Below, piece by piece: positions 18,002-27,616 of a DNA stretch of 64,000 bases. Made by a program: the position numbers and the translations under genes. This DNA is from Gammaproteobacteria bacterium. Its GTDB lineage: Bacteria; Pseudomonadota; Gammaproteobacteria; Pseudomonadales; Azotimanducaceae. Position 1 is the first letter of the stretch, and every line of letters starts with the position of its first letter. The notes beneath the pieces are model-generated. The model was not told the DNA's origin, did no database searches, and was given only the letters and a program-made list of their open reading frames with translations. The stretch covers positions 1 to 64,000 of the forward strand of contig JAPPHD010000074.1 of assembly GCA_028821125.1 (NCBI GenBank). Direction: 5' to 3'.

Positions 18002-20413
18002 ATGACCGAAAACCCGATTACCGGCCTGCCGGTGCTGCCGTTGCGCGACATGGTGGTCTATCCGCACAGCGTGCACCCCCTGTTCGTCGGCACCGAGAGT
18101 TCCATCAGGGCGCTCGATGCGGCGATGAGCGCCGGCAAGAGCATCCTGCTGGTGGCAAAGCGGGATGCCACGGCCGAACGCCTGGAAGCCGGCGATGTCT
18201 TCTCGGTCGGTACACTGGCCACCATCCTGCAACTGCTGAAGCTGCCTGACGGCACCGTGAAGGTGCTGGTCGAAGGCGAACGGCGGGCCAGGATCACGCG
18301 GCTGGACTTCGATGGCCATTACATCGTCGCCGATGTCGAGACAGTGCCGGAAGGGGAGGCGAACGCTTCCGAGGTGCAAAAGGGCATTCAGATGGCCATG
18401 TCCCAGTTCGAGGAGTTCGCGCAGTTCAGCAAGAAAGTGCCGCAGGAGGTGCTGGCCACGCTGTCCGGCATCGACGACCCCGCGCGGCTCATCGACTCGA
18501 TCGCCTCGCACATGGCCCTCTCGGTCAAGGACAGGCAGGCCGTTCTCGAATCCTTCGATCTCAAGAGGAGGATCGACCTGGTCCTGTCGCTGATGGACAC
18601 CCACCTCGATGTCCAGCGGCTGGAAAAGGACATCCGCGGCCGCGTCAAGAAACAGATGGAGAAGAGCCAGCGGGAGTACTACCTCAACGAGCAGATCAAG
18701 GCGATCCAGAAGGAACTCGGCGATATCCAGGAAGGCTCCAACGAGATCGATCAACTGGCGGCGAAGGTCGCCGAAGCCCGCATGCCGAAGGATGCCAGGA
18801 ACAAGGCGCTCGCAGAACTGGGCAAGCTGAAGCTGATGGCCCCGATGTCGGCCGAGGCGACCGTGGTCCGCGGTTATCTCGACTGGATGCTGAGCATGCC
18901 CTGGAAGAAACGCAGCCGCGTGCGCCGGGATCTCCCGAAAGCCCAGCGGATCCTCGACGAGGATCACTACGGGCTTGAGGAGGTCAAGGAGCGGATCATC
19001 GAGTTCCTGGCGGTGCAGAGCCGGGTGCGCCGCATGAGCGGGCCGGTGCTCTGCTTCGTGGGCCCGCCGGGTGTCGGCAAGACGTCCCTCGGCGAGAGCA
19101 TCGCCCGCGCGACGAATCGCAAGTTCGTGCGGGTGGCGCTGGGCGGCATCCGCGACGAGGCCGAAATACGCGGCCACCGGCGCACCTATATCGGTTCGAT
19201 GCCGGGCCGGATCGTGCAAAAGATGGCCAAGGCCGGCGTCAGCAACCCGTTGTTCCTGCTCGATGAAGTGGACAAGATGGGAACCGATTTCCGGGGCGAT
19301 CCGGCGAGCGCGCTGCTCGAGGTGCTCGATGCCGAGCAGAACGGGACCTTCAACGACCACTATCTCGAAGTCGACTACGATCTCTCGGACGTGTTTTTCG
19401 TGTGCACCTCCAACTCCCTCAACATGCCCCCGGCGCTACTGGACCGAATGGAGGTCATTCGGCTGCCGGGGTACACCGAAGACGAGAAACTCAACATTGC
19501 CGGGCGCTTTCTCATACCCAAGCACCTCGAGCGCTCGGGCCTGAAAACCGGCGAACTCGCCATGACAGACAAGGCGATACTGCACCTGATCCGCTATTAC
19601 ACGAAGGAGGCGGGCGTGCGCGGCCTGGAGCGGGAGATCGCCAAGCTGGCCCGCAAGGTGGTCAAGCGCAAGGCAATGCGGCCGGAAATCGGCGACATCA
19701 GGGTCCGCGCGAAGGACATCGAGAAATACAACGGCGTACGGCGTCACACCTACGGGCTCGCCGAGGAGAACAACCAGATCGGCATCGTCACCGGGCTGGC
19801 CTGGACGGAGGCGGGCGGGGAACTGCTGAATATCGAGGCGGTCGCGGTCCCCGGCAAGGGCCGGCAAACCAAGACCGGCTCACTCGGCGATGTCATGCAG
19901 GAGAGCATCCAGGCGGCGCTCACCTTCGTGCGCAGCCGCGGCGATGCGCTGGGCGTAGCCGGTGACTTCCACGAAAAATACGACCTCCACATTCATGTTC
20001 CGGAAGGCGCCACACCCAAGGACGGCCCCAGCGCCGGCATCGGGATGTGCACGGCCATGGTCTCCGTGGTAACCGGCATCCCCGTTCGCGCCGATGTCGC
20101 GATGACCGGTGAAATCACCCTGCGCGGGCGCGTCCTGCCCATCGGCGGCCTGAAGGAAAAGCTGCTTGCGGCACACCGGGGAGGCATACGTCACGTTGTC
20201 ATTCCGGAAGAAAACGAACGTGACCTCAAAGAGATAGCCGACAACATCAAGGAAAACCTGAACATCCACCCGGTCAAGTGGATGGATGCGGTGCTTGATT
20301 TCGCGCTCGAACGAATGCCGGCACCCCGGTTCGCCGAGGAAGCGGGTCCCCCGGTTTCCGGCCCGGTGGTGGACCTCAACGCTGACGACGAACCGACGGT
20401 CAATCCCCACTGA
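18002..20413 (+). CDS. lon: ATP-dependent Lon protease
   Basis: Homo-hexameric AAA+ serine protease for misfolded and short-lived regulatory proteins. 803 residues, order N-domain ([14 protein letters not shown] onward), coiled region, AAA+ core with Walker [16 protein letters not shown] and Walker [14 protein letters not shown], then the protease domain with the catalytic serine in [11 protein letters not shown] and lysine in [14 protein letters not shown]. Length is close to E. coli Lon (784). It starts 24 bases after the clpX stop. Confidence 0.98.
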   Translation: MTENPITGLPVLPLRDMVVYPHSVHPLFVGTESSIRALDAAMSAGKSILLVAKRDATAERLEAGDVFSVGTLATILQLLKLPDGTVKVLVEGERRARITRLDFDGHYIVADVETVPEGEANASEVQKGIQMAMSQFEEFAQFSKKVPQEVLATLSGIDDPARLIDSIASHMALSVKDRQAVLESFDLKRRIDLVLSLMDTHLDVQRLEKDIRGRVKKQMEKSQREYYLNEQIKAIQKELGDIQEGSNEIDQLAAKVAEARMPKDARNKALAELGKLKLMAPMSAEATVVRGYLDWMLSMPWKKRSRVRRDLPKAQRILDEDHYGLEEVKERIIEFLAVQSRVRRMSGPVLCFVGPPGVGKTSLGESIARATNRKFVRVALGGIRDEAEIRGHRRTYIGSMPGRIVQKMAKAGVSNPLFLLDEVDKMGTDFRGDPASALLEVLDAEQNGTFNDHYLEVDYDLSDVFFVCTSNSLNMPPALLDRMEVIRLPGYTEDEKLNIAGRFLIPKHLERSGLKTGELAMTDKAILHLIRYYTKEAGVRGLEREIAKLARKVVKRKAMRPEIGDIRVRAKDIEKYNGVRRHTYGLAEENNQIGIVTGLAWTEAGGELLNIEAVAVPGKGRQTKTGSLGDVMQESIQAALTFVRSRGDALGVAGDFHEKYDLHIHVPEGATPKDGPSAGIGMCTAMVSVVTGIPVRADVAMTGEITLRGRVLPIGGLKEKLLAAHRGGIRHVVIPEENERDLKEIADNIKENLNIHPVKWMDAVLDFALERMPAPRFAEEAGPPVSGPVVDLNADDEPTVNPH

Positions 20414-20466
20414 CCCGGCAGCCGGGCCTGTTCATGAATTGGTCGGGCCAGGAGGCGGGTACAGGC

Positions 20467-20495
20467 TTGCAGTGAAAAAACGCTGTTGGTATAAA
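20467..20495 (+). promoter_or_regulatory. Sigma-70 promoter for hupB
   Basis: TTGCAG at 20467-20472, a 17-base spacer and TATAAA at 20490-20495, in the 166-base gap between lon and hupB. Transcription would start near 20502, leaving a ~78-base leader. Pattern by eye. Confidence 0.6.
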
Positions 20496-20579
20496 CGCGA
20501 GGGCTGATCGTAGTCATCATACGGTTGCAAATTCATCTCGGCTGTCCGTTCAAGGGTCGCCGTCATCGAGGGAAAACAC

Positions 20580-20852
20580 GTGAACAAATCCGAACTCACA
20601 GATCGCATCGCAGCAGGATCCGGTATCTCCAGGGCGGCTGCCGCTCGGGCGCTCGAAGCAACGCTTGACGCCATTACAGACTCGCTCAAACAGTCCGACC
20701 CGGTTGCGCTGGTGGGGTTCGGAACGTTCTCCGTCAGGGACCGGGCGGCCCGCACCGGCCGCAATCCCCAGACCGGCGAAACCATCGAGATCGCGGCCTC
20801 CAGGGTGCCGGCATTCAAGGCCGGCAAAACGCTCAAAGACGCTTTGAACTGA
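20580..20852 (+). CDS. hupB: DNA-binding protein HU
   Basis: A 90-residue histone-like protein that bends and compacts DNA. The GTG start at 20580 follows GAGGG by seven bases. Landmarks are [11 protein letters not shown], then [21 protein letters not shown] (the beta-arm base) and the arm-distal [13 protein letters not shown]-like stretch. The lon-hupB-ppiD order and the HU-type (not IHF) beta-arm support HU-beta. A terminator follows. Confidence 0.95.
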   Translation: MNKSELTDRIAAGSGISRAAAARALEATLDAITDSLKQSDPVALVGFGTFSVRDRAARTGRNPQTGETIEIAASRVPAFKAGKTLKDALN

Positions 20853-20907
20853 GGGAAGGCCCCATACCGTTCGACATCCCCAGAGCAGGGATTTCACCAA
20901 TTCGTCT

Positions 20908-20934
20908 AAAGGCGCAGCTTCTGCGCCTTTTTTC
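20908..20934 (+). terminator. Rho-independent terminator after hupB
   Basis: AAAGGCGCAG, loop CTT, CTGCGCC and a TTTTTT run: a 7-10 bp GC-rich stem directly followed by T's. It separates hupB from ppiD. Confidence 0.9.
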
Positions 20935-20951
20935 TAGGCGCTATTCGAATC

Positions 20952-22853
20952 ATGTTGCAGAAGCTTAGAGATCGCACCCAGAGCATGGGGTTCAAGATCA
21001 TCGTGGCGGCGCTCGTCTTCGCGCTGGCGTTTTTCGGTTTCGGGGCGTTCAATGTCTTTGCGCCCGGCGACCCCGAGATCGCCAGCGTCAACGGCGACGA
21101 GATCACCCGCGGCATGGTGGAGGTGGAAACCGAACGCCAGCGCCGCAGAATCATGCTGCAGCTCGGCGATGAGGCCGATCCGGAAGCCATCGATCAACTG
21201 GCGCTGCAGCAGGCTTCCCTGGAGCAGTTGATCGTCCGCAAGCTGCTCGACCAGGCAATCGACGAGTTGGGCTTGCAGGCATCGAAATCCCAGGTGGACG
21301 AAATCGTCGCCGGCGACCCCAACTTCCAGGTGGACGGCCGCTTCAACGAGAACCTCTACCGGCGCGGCGTATCCGCACTCGGCTACTCCGCGCCCGAGTA
21401 CCTCGAGGAAATGGGGGCGCTCCTGAGGGTGAACCAGCTACGTCAGGCGGTCACCGAAACGGCCGTACTGCCGCTTTGGGAAACACGCCTCCTGAACGCC
21501 CTCATGAACCAGAGTCGCGATATCGCCTACCTGCCGTTTACGGTCGAACATTTCAGCGCGGGCGTTGAAATCGCACCCGAGGAGATTCTCACCTACTACG
21601 ACGAACACCAGGCGGAATTCATGACGAAAGAGTCCGTCGATGTCGCCTACCTGGAATTGAACTGGCAAATGCTCACCGAAGACCCGGCGGTCGACATCGA
21701 CGAGGAACAGCTACGCAACGAATACGAGGCAGACAAGGCAAACGCGGGCGGGGAAGAACTGCGCAGCAGTTCGCACATTCTTCTTCAGGTTACCGACGAC
21801 AGGAACGACGAACAGGCCAGGGCCCTGTTGGCCGACATCCGGCAACGCATCGAATCCGGGGAGTCCTTCGCAGACCTCGCAGGCAAGTTTTCCGAAGACC
21901 CGGGCTCGAGTGCGGCGGGCGGTGAATTGGGCAGCGTGGGCAAGGGCATTTTCGACCCGGACTTCGAGCGGGCGCTGTGGAACCTCGAAGAAAACGGCCA
22001 GCTCTCCGAGCCGGTGAAAACCCAGTTCGGTTACCACCTGATTCGGCTCGACGGCATCGAGATCCAGCCCTACCCCGATTTCGACGAACTGCGGGCGGAC
22101 ATCGAGCGGCGCTTGGTCGAAAACGCCGCGCGGGAGCTGTTCAAGGACCGGTTGCGCGAACTCGACAACCTGGCGTTCGAGATGAACGATTCCCTGGACG
22201 GCATCGCGGAAACCCTCGAACTCGACCTGAACCGGGCCGAGGGCGTCACCCGTGAGTCCGGTGAAGGGATTTTCGTCAATGCCGGTTTGCGCGATGCGAT
22301 ATTCGAGGCCGATGTGCTGCTCGACGGCAACAACAGCCCGGCGGTGGAGTACAGCGACGGGCGCGCCGTGGTGGTGCGGGTGCGGGAGAGCCATCCACCC
22401 GTGGTCAAGCCCTTCGCCGAGGTCGAAGGGGAGATCGGGACGTTGCTCGTCGAGCAGGAAGCGCAACGGGCACTGCTTGCCGCCCGAGGCGAGGCGCTGG
22501 AGCAGATACGCGGCGGCGCGAGCGTGACCGATGTCGCCAATGCGCACGGCCTGGACTGGGAGACATTCGAACTCGTTACCCGGGCGGGAGGCACGGCGCC
22601 CGACGACGTTCTGGCCGCCGCCTTCGCGCTGCCGCGACCCCCGGGAGGCGGCAGGAGTGTGGGTGAGGCGAGTCTCGGCGCGGAAGGGGAGGCGCTTGTA
22701 ACCGTCACGCGCGTACAGGACGGCGACCTCGCGGCGGTCTCCGATGCGGAACTCGAAACCATGCGCACCTGGTTCGCCTCCCGGGGCGGCACCCTGGACT
22801 TTGCGGCCCTGCAGGCCGCACTGGATGCCGAAGCGGACATCGAGCGGCGCTGA
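20952..22853 (+). CDS. ppiD: Periplasmic folding chaperone PpiD (parvulin-type, membrane-anchored)
   Basis: 633 residues. A short cytoplasmic start with MLQKLRDRTQSMGFK, one membrane anchor (about 15-36), a SurA_N-like region, a parvulin PPIase domain at about 265-360 (SSSHILLQVTDD...FSEDPGSSAAGGELG...FGYHLIRLDG), and a long C-terminal chaperone region. PpiD associates with the Sec translocon and helps newly exported proteins; its parvulin domain is often catalytically weak. Length matches E. coli PpiD (623). Confidence 0.93.
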   Translation: MLQKLRDRTQSMGFKIIVAALVFALAFFGFGAFNVFAPGDPEIASVNGDEITRGMVEVETERQRRRIMLQLGDEADPEAIDQLALQQASLEQLIVRKLLDQAIDELGLQASKSQVDEIVAGDPNFQVDGRFNENLYRRGVSALGYSAPEYLEEMGALLRVNQLRQAVTETAVLPLWETRLLNALMNQSRDIAYLPFTVEHFSAGVEIAPEEILTYYDEHQAEFMTKESVDVAYLELNWQMLTEDPAVDIDEEQLRNEYEADKANAGGEELRSSSHILLQVTDDRNDEQARALLADIRQRIESGESFADLAGKFSEDPGSSAAGGELGSVGKGIFDPDFERALWNLEENGQLSEPVKTQFGYHLIRLDGIEIQPYPDFDELRADIERRLVENAARELFKDRLRELDNLAFEMNDSLDGIAETLELDLNRAEGVTRESGEGIFVNAGLRDAIFEADVLLDGNNSPAVEYSDGRAVVVRVRESHPPVVKPFAEVEGEIGTLLVEQEAQRALLAARGEALEQIRGGASVTDVANAHGLDWETFELVTRAGGTAPDDVLAAAFALPRPPGGGRSVGEASLGAEGEALVTVTRVQDGDLAAVSDAELETMRTWFASRGGTLDFAALQAALDAEADIERR

Positions 22854-22867
22854 GCGGGGCGGCCGGC

Positions 22868-23626
22868 GTGCCTGGTTCACAGCAATCACGGGCCGGCTGG
22901 TGCGGCAGCAGTCTCGGGAAGTGGGTCCTCGCCCGGGAAGATCCCATCCTGGCCGACCTGGTGCGACGGTTTCACGGCGATACGCTGGTGTGGTCCGGCG
23001 GCACGCCGGCAGCGGCCCGTGGCGTCAAGCGCTGCATGGTCCGCAACTGCTTCTACCTGGCCGTCCGGGAAACGGAAACGCACGCCGAACTGTCGAGCAT
23101 GACCAGCCGCCTCAGTGCGCTGCCCATGCCCAACCGGTCCGCGGACGGCTTCGTTCTGCATCACAGCCTCGAGTTGGAGGACGATCCGCGGGAGGCCTTG
23201 CGCGAGGTGAGCCGCGTTGTCGCGCCCGGCGGCCGGCTGCTGATCTGCGCGTTCAACGCAATGAGCCTGTGGGGATTGCGGGCGATGTACGGGCGCCTGC
23301 ACGACGACCCGTTCTCGGGCATGCGCTTTGTCAATCCCCTGCGCCTGCTCGACTGGCTGGCGTTGCTGGGCTTCAGGCCGGAAACCCGCACCGCCCACCT
23401 CGGATTCGGCCTGCCGTTGCACCTTGGCTGGAACTGGCCGGGGCAGGTCGGCGCCTGGCTGGACCGGGTACAGCCGCCCACCGGGGGCGTTGTCATTGTC
23501 TCGGCGCTGAAACAGGCCCAGGGCGGGCGCTGGGTGGGACGGCGCCAGGCCCGCGAACGATCCCGCGTCGCACCGGTCGCCTACCCGAAACCGACCGCCT
23601 GGAAGCCCCTTGAGCGCCGTCGTTGA
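22868..23626 (+). CDS. Class I SAM-dependent methyltransferase-like protein
   Basis: A 252-residue protein with the central and C-terminal part of a Methyltransf_11-like fold: [39 protein letters not shown] in the motif IV/post-II area. The usual glycine-rich SAM motif I (GxGxG) is not clear; around residues 55-65 it reads [13 protein letters not shown], so activity is uncertain. The gloB-side methyltransferase next to rnhA and dnaQ is conserved in Pseudomonas and relatives. GTG start; its end overlaps the rnhA start by 17 bases. Substrate unknown. Confidence 0.75.
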   Translation: MPGSQQSRAGWCGSSLGKWVLAREDPILADLVRRFHGDTLVWSGGTPAAARGVKRCMVRNCFYLAVRETETHAELSSMTSRLSALPMPNRSADGFVLHHSLELEDDPREALREVSRVVAPGGRLLICAFNAMSLWGLRAMYGRLHDDPFSGMRFVNPLRLLDWLALLGFRPETRTAHLGFGLPLHLGWNWPGQVGAWLDRVQPPTGGVVIVSALKQAQGGRWVGRRQARERSRVAPVAYPKPTAWKPLERRR

Positions 23627-24101
23627 GATCTTCACCGACGGCGCCTGCCGGGGCAATCCCGGCCCCGGTGGCTGGGCGGCACTGCTGCGGTACCGGGGCA
23701 GCAGCAAGGTTGTCTCCGGAGCGGAACGGGACTCCACCAACAACCGCATGGAGCTCATGGCCGCCATCCAGGGTCTGGAGCGCCTGACTCGGCCGTGCCG
23801 GGTCGTGCTGTCAACGGATTCCGAATACGTGCGCCGTGGCATCACCGAGTGGGTGCCCCGCTGGCGGCGAAACGGCTGGCGCACCAGCCAGAAAACGCCG
23901 GTCAAGAACCGCGATCTCTGGCAGCGCCTGGAGGCCGCTGCCGAACCTCACCGGATCGACTGGCGCTGGGTGAAGGGCCACAGCGGGCACCCCGAGAACG
24001 AGCGGGTCGACCGCCTCGCCAACGAGGCCATCGATGCTCTCGAGAGGCATCCGGAAACCGGCGAGGGGCCCATTGACGCGGCGGCGGAGCGCCGGGGCTG
24101 A
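23610..24101 (+). CDS. rnhA: Ribonuclease HI
   Basis: Degrades the RNA strand of RNA-DNA hybrids. 163 residues from a TTG start at 23610 ([20 protein letters not shown]). The catalytic acidic residues are Asp10, Glu48 (NNRMELMAA), Asp70 (LSTDSEYV) and the Asp in [10 protein letters not shown]; the basic protrusion [18 protein letters not shown] is present. The stop overlaps the dnaQ ATG. The rnhA-dnaQ pair is conserved in gammaproteobacteria. Confidence 0.97.
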   Translation: MSAVVEIFTDGACRGNPGPGGWAALLRYRGSSKVVSGAERDSTNNRMELMAAIQGLERLTRPCRVVLSTDSEYVRRGITEWVPRWRRNGWRTSQKTPVKNRDLWQRLEAAAEPHRIDWRWVKGHSGHPENERVDRLANEAIDALERHPETGEGPIDAAAERRG

Positions 24102-24814
24102 TGCGCCAGATCGTTCTGGACACGGAAACCACGGGCCTGGAACCCGAGCAGGGCCACAGGATCATAGAGATCGGCGCCATCGAACTCATCCACCGCAAGC
24201 CCACCGGCGAGCGCTTTCACACTTACATCAATCCCGAGCGGGACATCGACGATGGCGCCCTGGAGGTTCACGGCATCAGGCGCGAATTCCTCGACGACAA
24301 GCCGACGTTTGCGGATATCTGCGAAGCGTTCGTCGAATTCGTGCGCGGCGCCGAACTGATCATCCACAATGCGCCTTTCGATCGCTCCTTTCTCGACGAC
24401 GAGTTCTCCAGGCTGCCGGGAGTCGACTTCCGTCTCGAAGAACTTTGCCGCATAGAAGACTCCCTCGACCTGGCGCGGCGCCGCCACCCCGGACAGCGGA
24501 ACAACCTCGACGCCCTTTGCCGCCGATACGGGGTGGACAACAAGCACCGAACGCTGCACGGGGCGCTGCTGGACGCGGAGATTCTGGCGGATGTCTATCT
24601 CGCGATGACCGGCGGACAAACCGGGATGTTCGCCAACCCCCATGGCCAGGAGGCACAGGCCTTCGCCGGCGAGGAAGCGTTTCCGCCCCTGCCGGCCGAC
24701 CGGCCGCGATTGAAAGTGATCCGGGCCAGTCCCGAGGAGCTGGCCGCCCACGAAGCCATGCTCGAACGCTTGGGAGACCGTTGCGTCTGGACGAGAATCC
24801 GTCCGAACCAGTAG
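24101..24814 (+). CDS. dnaQ: DNA polymerase III epsilon subunit (proofreading exonuclease)
   Basis: 3'-5' exonuclease of the replicative polymerase core. 237 residues. Exo I is VLDTETTGL (Asp7, Glu9), Exo II LIIHNAPFDRSFL, Exo III-epsilon HGALLDAEILADVYLAM. The C-terminal tail that binds the alpha subunit is present but divergent. ATG at 24101 overlaps the rnhA stop. Confidence 0.97.
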   Translation: MRQIVLDTETTGLEPEQGHRIIEIGAIELIHRKPTGERFHTYINPERDIDDGALEVHGIRREFLDDKPTFADICEAFVEFVRGAELIIHNAPFDRSFLDDEFSRLPGVDFRLEELCRIEDSLDLARRRHPGQRNNLDALCRRYGVDNKHRTLHGALLDAEILADVYLAMTGGQTGMFANPHGQEAQAFAGEEAFPPLPADRPRLKVIRASPEELAAHEAMLERLGDRCVWTRIRPNQ

Positions 24815-24890
24815 AGTAGGCCGCCGCCGTCCGGCAGCCCGCGGGACGGCGTCCGCCCAGACACACCAGATCGATGCAACAGGAGCCGGC

Positions 24891-25904
24891 ATGGCCTACG
24901 TCTACGAATATCTTGTTTTCCTGGCCCAGGCCGTCACTGTCGTCGCGGCCATGCTGATCGTGATTTTCGCCGCCGCATCCCTGGCGGCGAAGAAACGCTC
25001 GGAGACGATGGGCCACCTGGAAGTCACCCGGCTCAACGACCACCTCGACAGCCTCAGGCAGTGCATCGAGCAGGCCGTCCTTCCCGCGGGTGAATTCAAG
25101 AAAGCCGCCAAGGCGGCGGCCAAAAAGCGAAAACAGCAGCGGCGCCAGGGCCCGGAAGAGAACGGGCGGCCGGGCCGCGTCTTTGCACTCGCGTTCAAGG
25201 GCGACATGCAGGCGAGCCGGGTCAAGGGGCTTCGGCACGAGATCAACGCCATTCTTTCCGAAGCCCGGGAAGGCGATGAAGTGGTCGCGCGCGTCGAGAG
25301 TCCCGGCGGCCTGGCCCACAGCTATGGCCTGGCCGCTTCCCAGCTCCTGCGGGTCCGGGAGAAGAACCTGAACCTGGTGGTCGCGGTCGACAAGGTGGCG
25401 GCGAGCGGCGGTTACCTGATGGCGGCGGTCGCGAACCGCCTCATCGCCGCACCCTTTGCCGTGGTCGGTTCCATCGGGGTCGTCGCGCAGGTTCCGAACG
25501 TGCACCGCCTGCTCAAGAAGAAGGACGTCGATGTGGAACTCATTACCGCCGGCAAGTACAAGCGCACGCTGACGGTGTTCGGAGAGAATACCCAGGAGGG
25601 CCGGGAGAAGTTCACCGACGAGCTGGAGGACCTGCACGCGCTGTTCCAGGAGTTCGTCGTGGACAAACGCCCCGGTCTCGACCTGGAAAAGGTGGCGACC
25701 GGAGAAGCCTGGTTCGGCCAACGCGCCCTGGACCTCAACCTGGTCGACGAGATCATGACCAGCGACGAATACCTGATGCAGAGGTGCGCCGATACCGATG
25801 TCTATGAAATACGCTGGAAAGAGCCGAAGAGGCCGCTGGAGAAAATGCTCGCCCAGGTCGAGAACAGCATCGGCCGCATGACCGGGCGCCTGTTCGGCCG
25901 GTAG
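24891..25904 (+). CDS. sohB: SohB-like inner-membrane serine protease (peptidase S49)
   Basis: 337 residues. An N-terminal membrane helix (about 5-32), a charged linker rich in Lys/Ala (KKAAKAAAKKRKQQRRQ), a SohB N-terminal region, then the S49 fold. The nucleophile is the serine in VAASGGYLMAAVA and the likely base the lysine in ITAGKYKRTLTVFGEN. It resembles E. coli SohB (349 residues), a putative periplasmic protease. Good RBS (AGGAG) before the ATG. Its physiological substrate is unknown. Confidence 0.9.
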   Translation: MAYVYEYLVFLAQAVTVVAAMLIVIFAAASLAAKKRSETMGHLEVTRLNDHLDSLRQCIEQAVLPAGEFKKAAKAAAKKRKQQRRQGPEENGRPGRVFALAFKGDMQASRVKGLRHEINAILSEAREGDEVVARVESPGGLAHSYGLAASQLLRVREKNLNLVVAVDKVAASGGYLMAAVANRLIAAPFAVVGSIGVVAQVPNVHRLLKKKDVDVELITAGKYKRTLTVFGENTQEGREKFTDELEDLHALFQEFVVDKRPGLDLEKVATGEAWFGQRALDLNLVDEIMTSDEYLMQRCADTDVYEIRWKEPKRPLEKMLAQVENSIGRMTGRLFGR

Positions 25905-25935
25905 CGGAACCGCGGGCGGCCTTGGCGGAGCGCTC

Positions 25936-27108
25936 TCAGTCCCTGCGCAGCTCGGCGCGAACCGCGATGGGGCTCGGGTAGCGGAAGATCACCAGGTAGC
26001 TGGAAACCACCAGGGTCAGGACGGTGGCGCCCTGGACGACGTGCGCCGCCTCCTTGCCGAGCAGGCCGGCGGTTATGGCGACGTAGCTGACCAAAAGCGA
26101 GAACTCGGACGCCTGCCCCAGGCGGTAGCCGACCTCCCAGCCCGTCGCGGGGCTTTCCCCCTGCCAGCGCAGCAACGCGGAGAAAACCCCGGGCTTGATC
26201 AGCATGAGCAGAGCGGCAAGCAGCCCGGTCGGCAGCGCCACTTCGATCAGCAGCCGGACATCCAGCGCAGCCCCGACCGTGAAAAAGAACAGCACCAGGA
26301 AGAAGTCCCGCAACGGGCGCAGGCTCTCGGCGATATACAGGGCGATGGGGCTCGTGGCCAGCGCAACGCCGGCAATGAAGGCGCCGATGGCCAGCGACAG
26401 GCCGGCGGCCTCCGCGAGACTTGCGAAACCCAGGCACCATCCGATGGCCAGCAGGAAAGTGAATTCGTGAAAGACATCGAACCGCTTCAGGAGCGGCAGG
26501 ATCAGGAAACGGACGGCCAGCCAGGCGCCGGCCGACAGCAGCGGGAGCGCAATCGCGATGGTGCCGAGGTTCGAAACCAGGCTGTCGAGGCTGGTGCCGT
26601 AACCCGATGCGAACAGGAGGGCGACGATGGCGATGAAGTCCTGGATGAGCAGCAGGCTGACCACGATTTCGCCGACGTGCCGGTGGTGCAGTACGGTCGT
26701 CGGCAGCAGCTTGATGCCGAGAATGGTGCTCGAGAACGTGACCGCGACACCCGTGACGACGGCTTCCCGGAACTCGAAGCCGAATGCCAGCATGACCGAG
26801 AAGCCGACCGCGAAGAAGGCGATGCTCGAAAGCAGCGCCGTCAACAGCGATTTCATGACCATGTTGTGCAGCTTCGACGGCTGCAGGTCGAGGCCCACCA
26901 GAAAGAGCAGGAAAATGATCCCGATCTCCGCGATCTCCGAGAGGTGCACCGCGTCGGTTACCAGGGCCAGGCCGTGCGGCCCGAGCAGGCAGCCGATGGC
27001 GATGTACGCCACGAGCAGCGGCTGACGGCCAAACAGCGCCAGGGTCGCCAGCAGGGCGGCCCCGGCGAATATCAGAAAGACCGATTCGAGCAAATGGGGG
27101 TCAGGCAC
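25936..27108 (-). CDS. Cation:proton antiporter, CPA2/Kef-type membrane domain
   Basis: 390 residues with about 12 membrane helices and the Na_H_Exchanger fold: LVAYIAIGCLLGPHGLALV, EIGIIFLLFLVGLDLQPSKL, TFSSTILGIKLL and IQDFIAIVALLFASG are typical Kef/CPA2 patches. It lacks the C-terminal TrkA-N (RCK) domain of KefB/KefC. It likely exchanges K+ or Na+ for H+. The GTG start overlaps the DUF934 stop by eight bases, so it appears to be the last gene of the cysI operon, which is unusual company. Confidence 0.85.
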   Translation of the reverse strand: MPDPHLLESVFLIFAGAALLATLALFGRQPLLVAYIAIGCLLGPHGLALVTDAVHLSEIAEIGIIFLLFLVGLDLQPSKLHNMVMKSLLTALLSSIAFFAVGFSVMLAFGFEFREAVVTGVAVTFSSTILGIKLLPTTVLHHRHVGEIVVSLLLIQDFIAIVALLFASGYGTSLDSLVSNLGTIAIALPLLSAGAWLAVRFLILPLLKRFDVFHEFTFLLAIGWCLGFASLAEAAGLSLAIGAFIAGVALATSPIALYIAESLRPLRDFFLVLFFFTVGAALDVRLLIEVALPTGLLAALLMLIKPGVFSALLRWQGESPATGWEVGYRLGQASEFSLLVSYVAITAGLLGKEAAHVVQGATVLTLVVSSYLVIFRYPSPIAVRAELRRD

Positions 27109-27616
27109 CTCTCCCTATCCGACGAAAAGCGGGTTGCGGCTCAATGACCGAAGCCTGATAGTAATCGGAATAGGGTGCAAGTGTTGACAGGGCCGTGTCG
27201 AGGCTGCGCTCGTCGGGCACCAGGAAGCTGGTGAACCCGCAGCGGCGCAGGTAGTGCAGCATGTCTTCGTGAACGTCGCCCGTGGCCACGATGTCGCCGG
27301 CGTAGCCATGGCGGGTGCGCAACAGCACGGCCAGCGACAGCCCGCGACCGTCGTTGAACGCGGGGAACTCGATGGCGATCCGGTTTGCCGCCAGGAAGCG
27401 CTCGTCCACCTCGTCATCGACGGTCAGGCGTACACCCTTGCCGCACTCCGGCGTCCAGTTCCCGGCATCCACGAGCTCCGGCGCGGCGGCCGTAACGCCT
27501 TGTCGAACCATCGAATCGCCGTTTTCCGCCGGCCACGGCGGACGGTGACGACCCGCCGCGAGCGGCCCGGTGGCGGGGCTCTCGAATTCTCCGTTCAGAC
27601 TAAGCAGCTTTGGCAT
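27101..27616 (-). CDS. DUF934 protein, sulfite-reductase associated
   Basis: A 171-residue protein of the DUF934 family, almost always encoded next to the cysI hemoprotein in proteobacteria. Recognisable parts are RIAIEFPAFNDGRGLSLAVLLR, GDIVATGDVHEDMLHYLRRCGF and the C-terminal YYQ. The first ~60 residues are variable. Its start overlaps the end of cysI by 17 bases, so translation is coupled. No activity is established; a role supporting sulfite reduction is inferred from genomic pairing. Confidence 0.88.
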   Translation of the reverse strand: MPKLLSLNGEFESPATGPLAAGRHRPPWPAENGDSMVRQGVTAAAPELVDAGNWTPECGKGVRLTVDDEVDERFLAANRIAIEFPAFNDGRGLSLAVLLRTRHGYAGDIVATGDVHEDMLHYLRRCGFTSFLVPDERSLDTALSTLAPYSDYYQASVIEPQPAFRRIGRGA

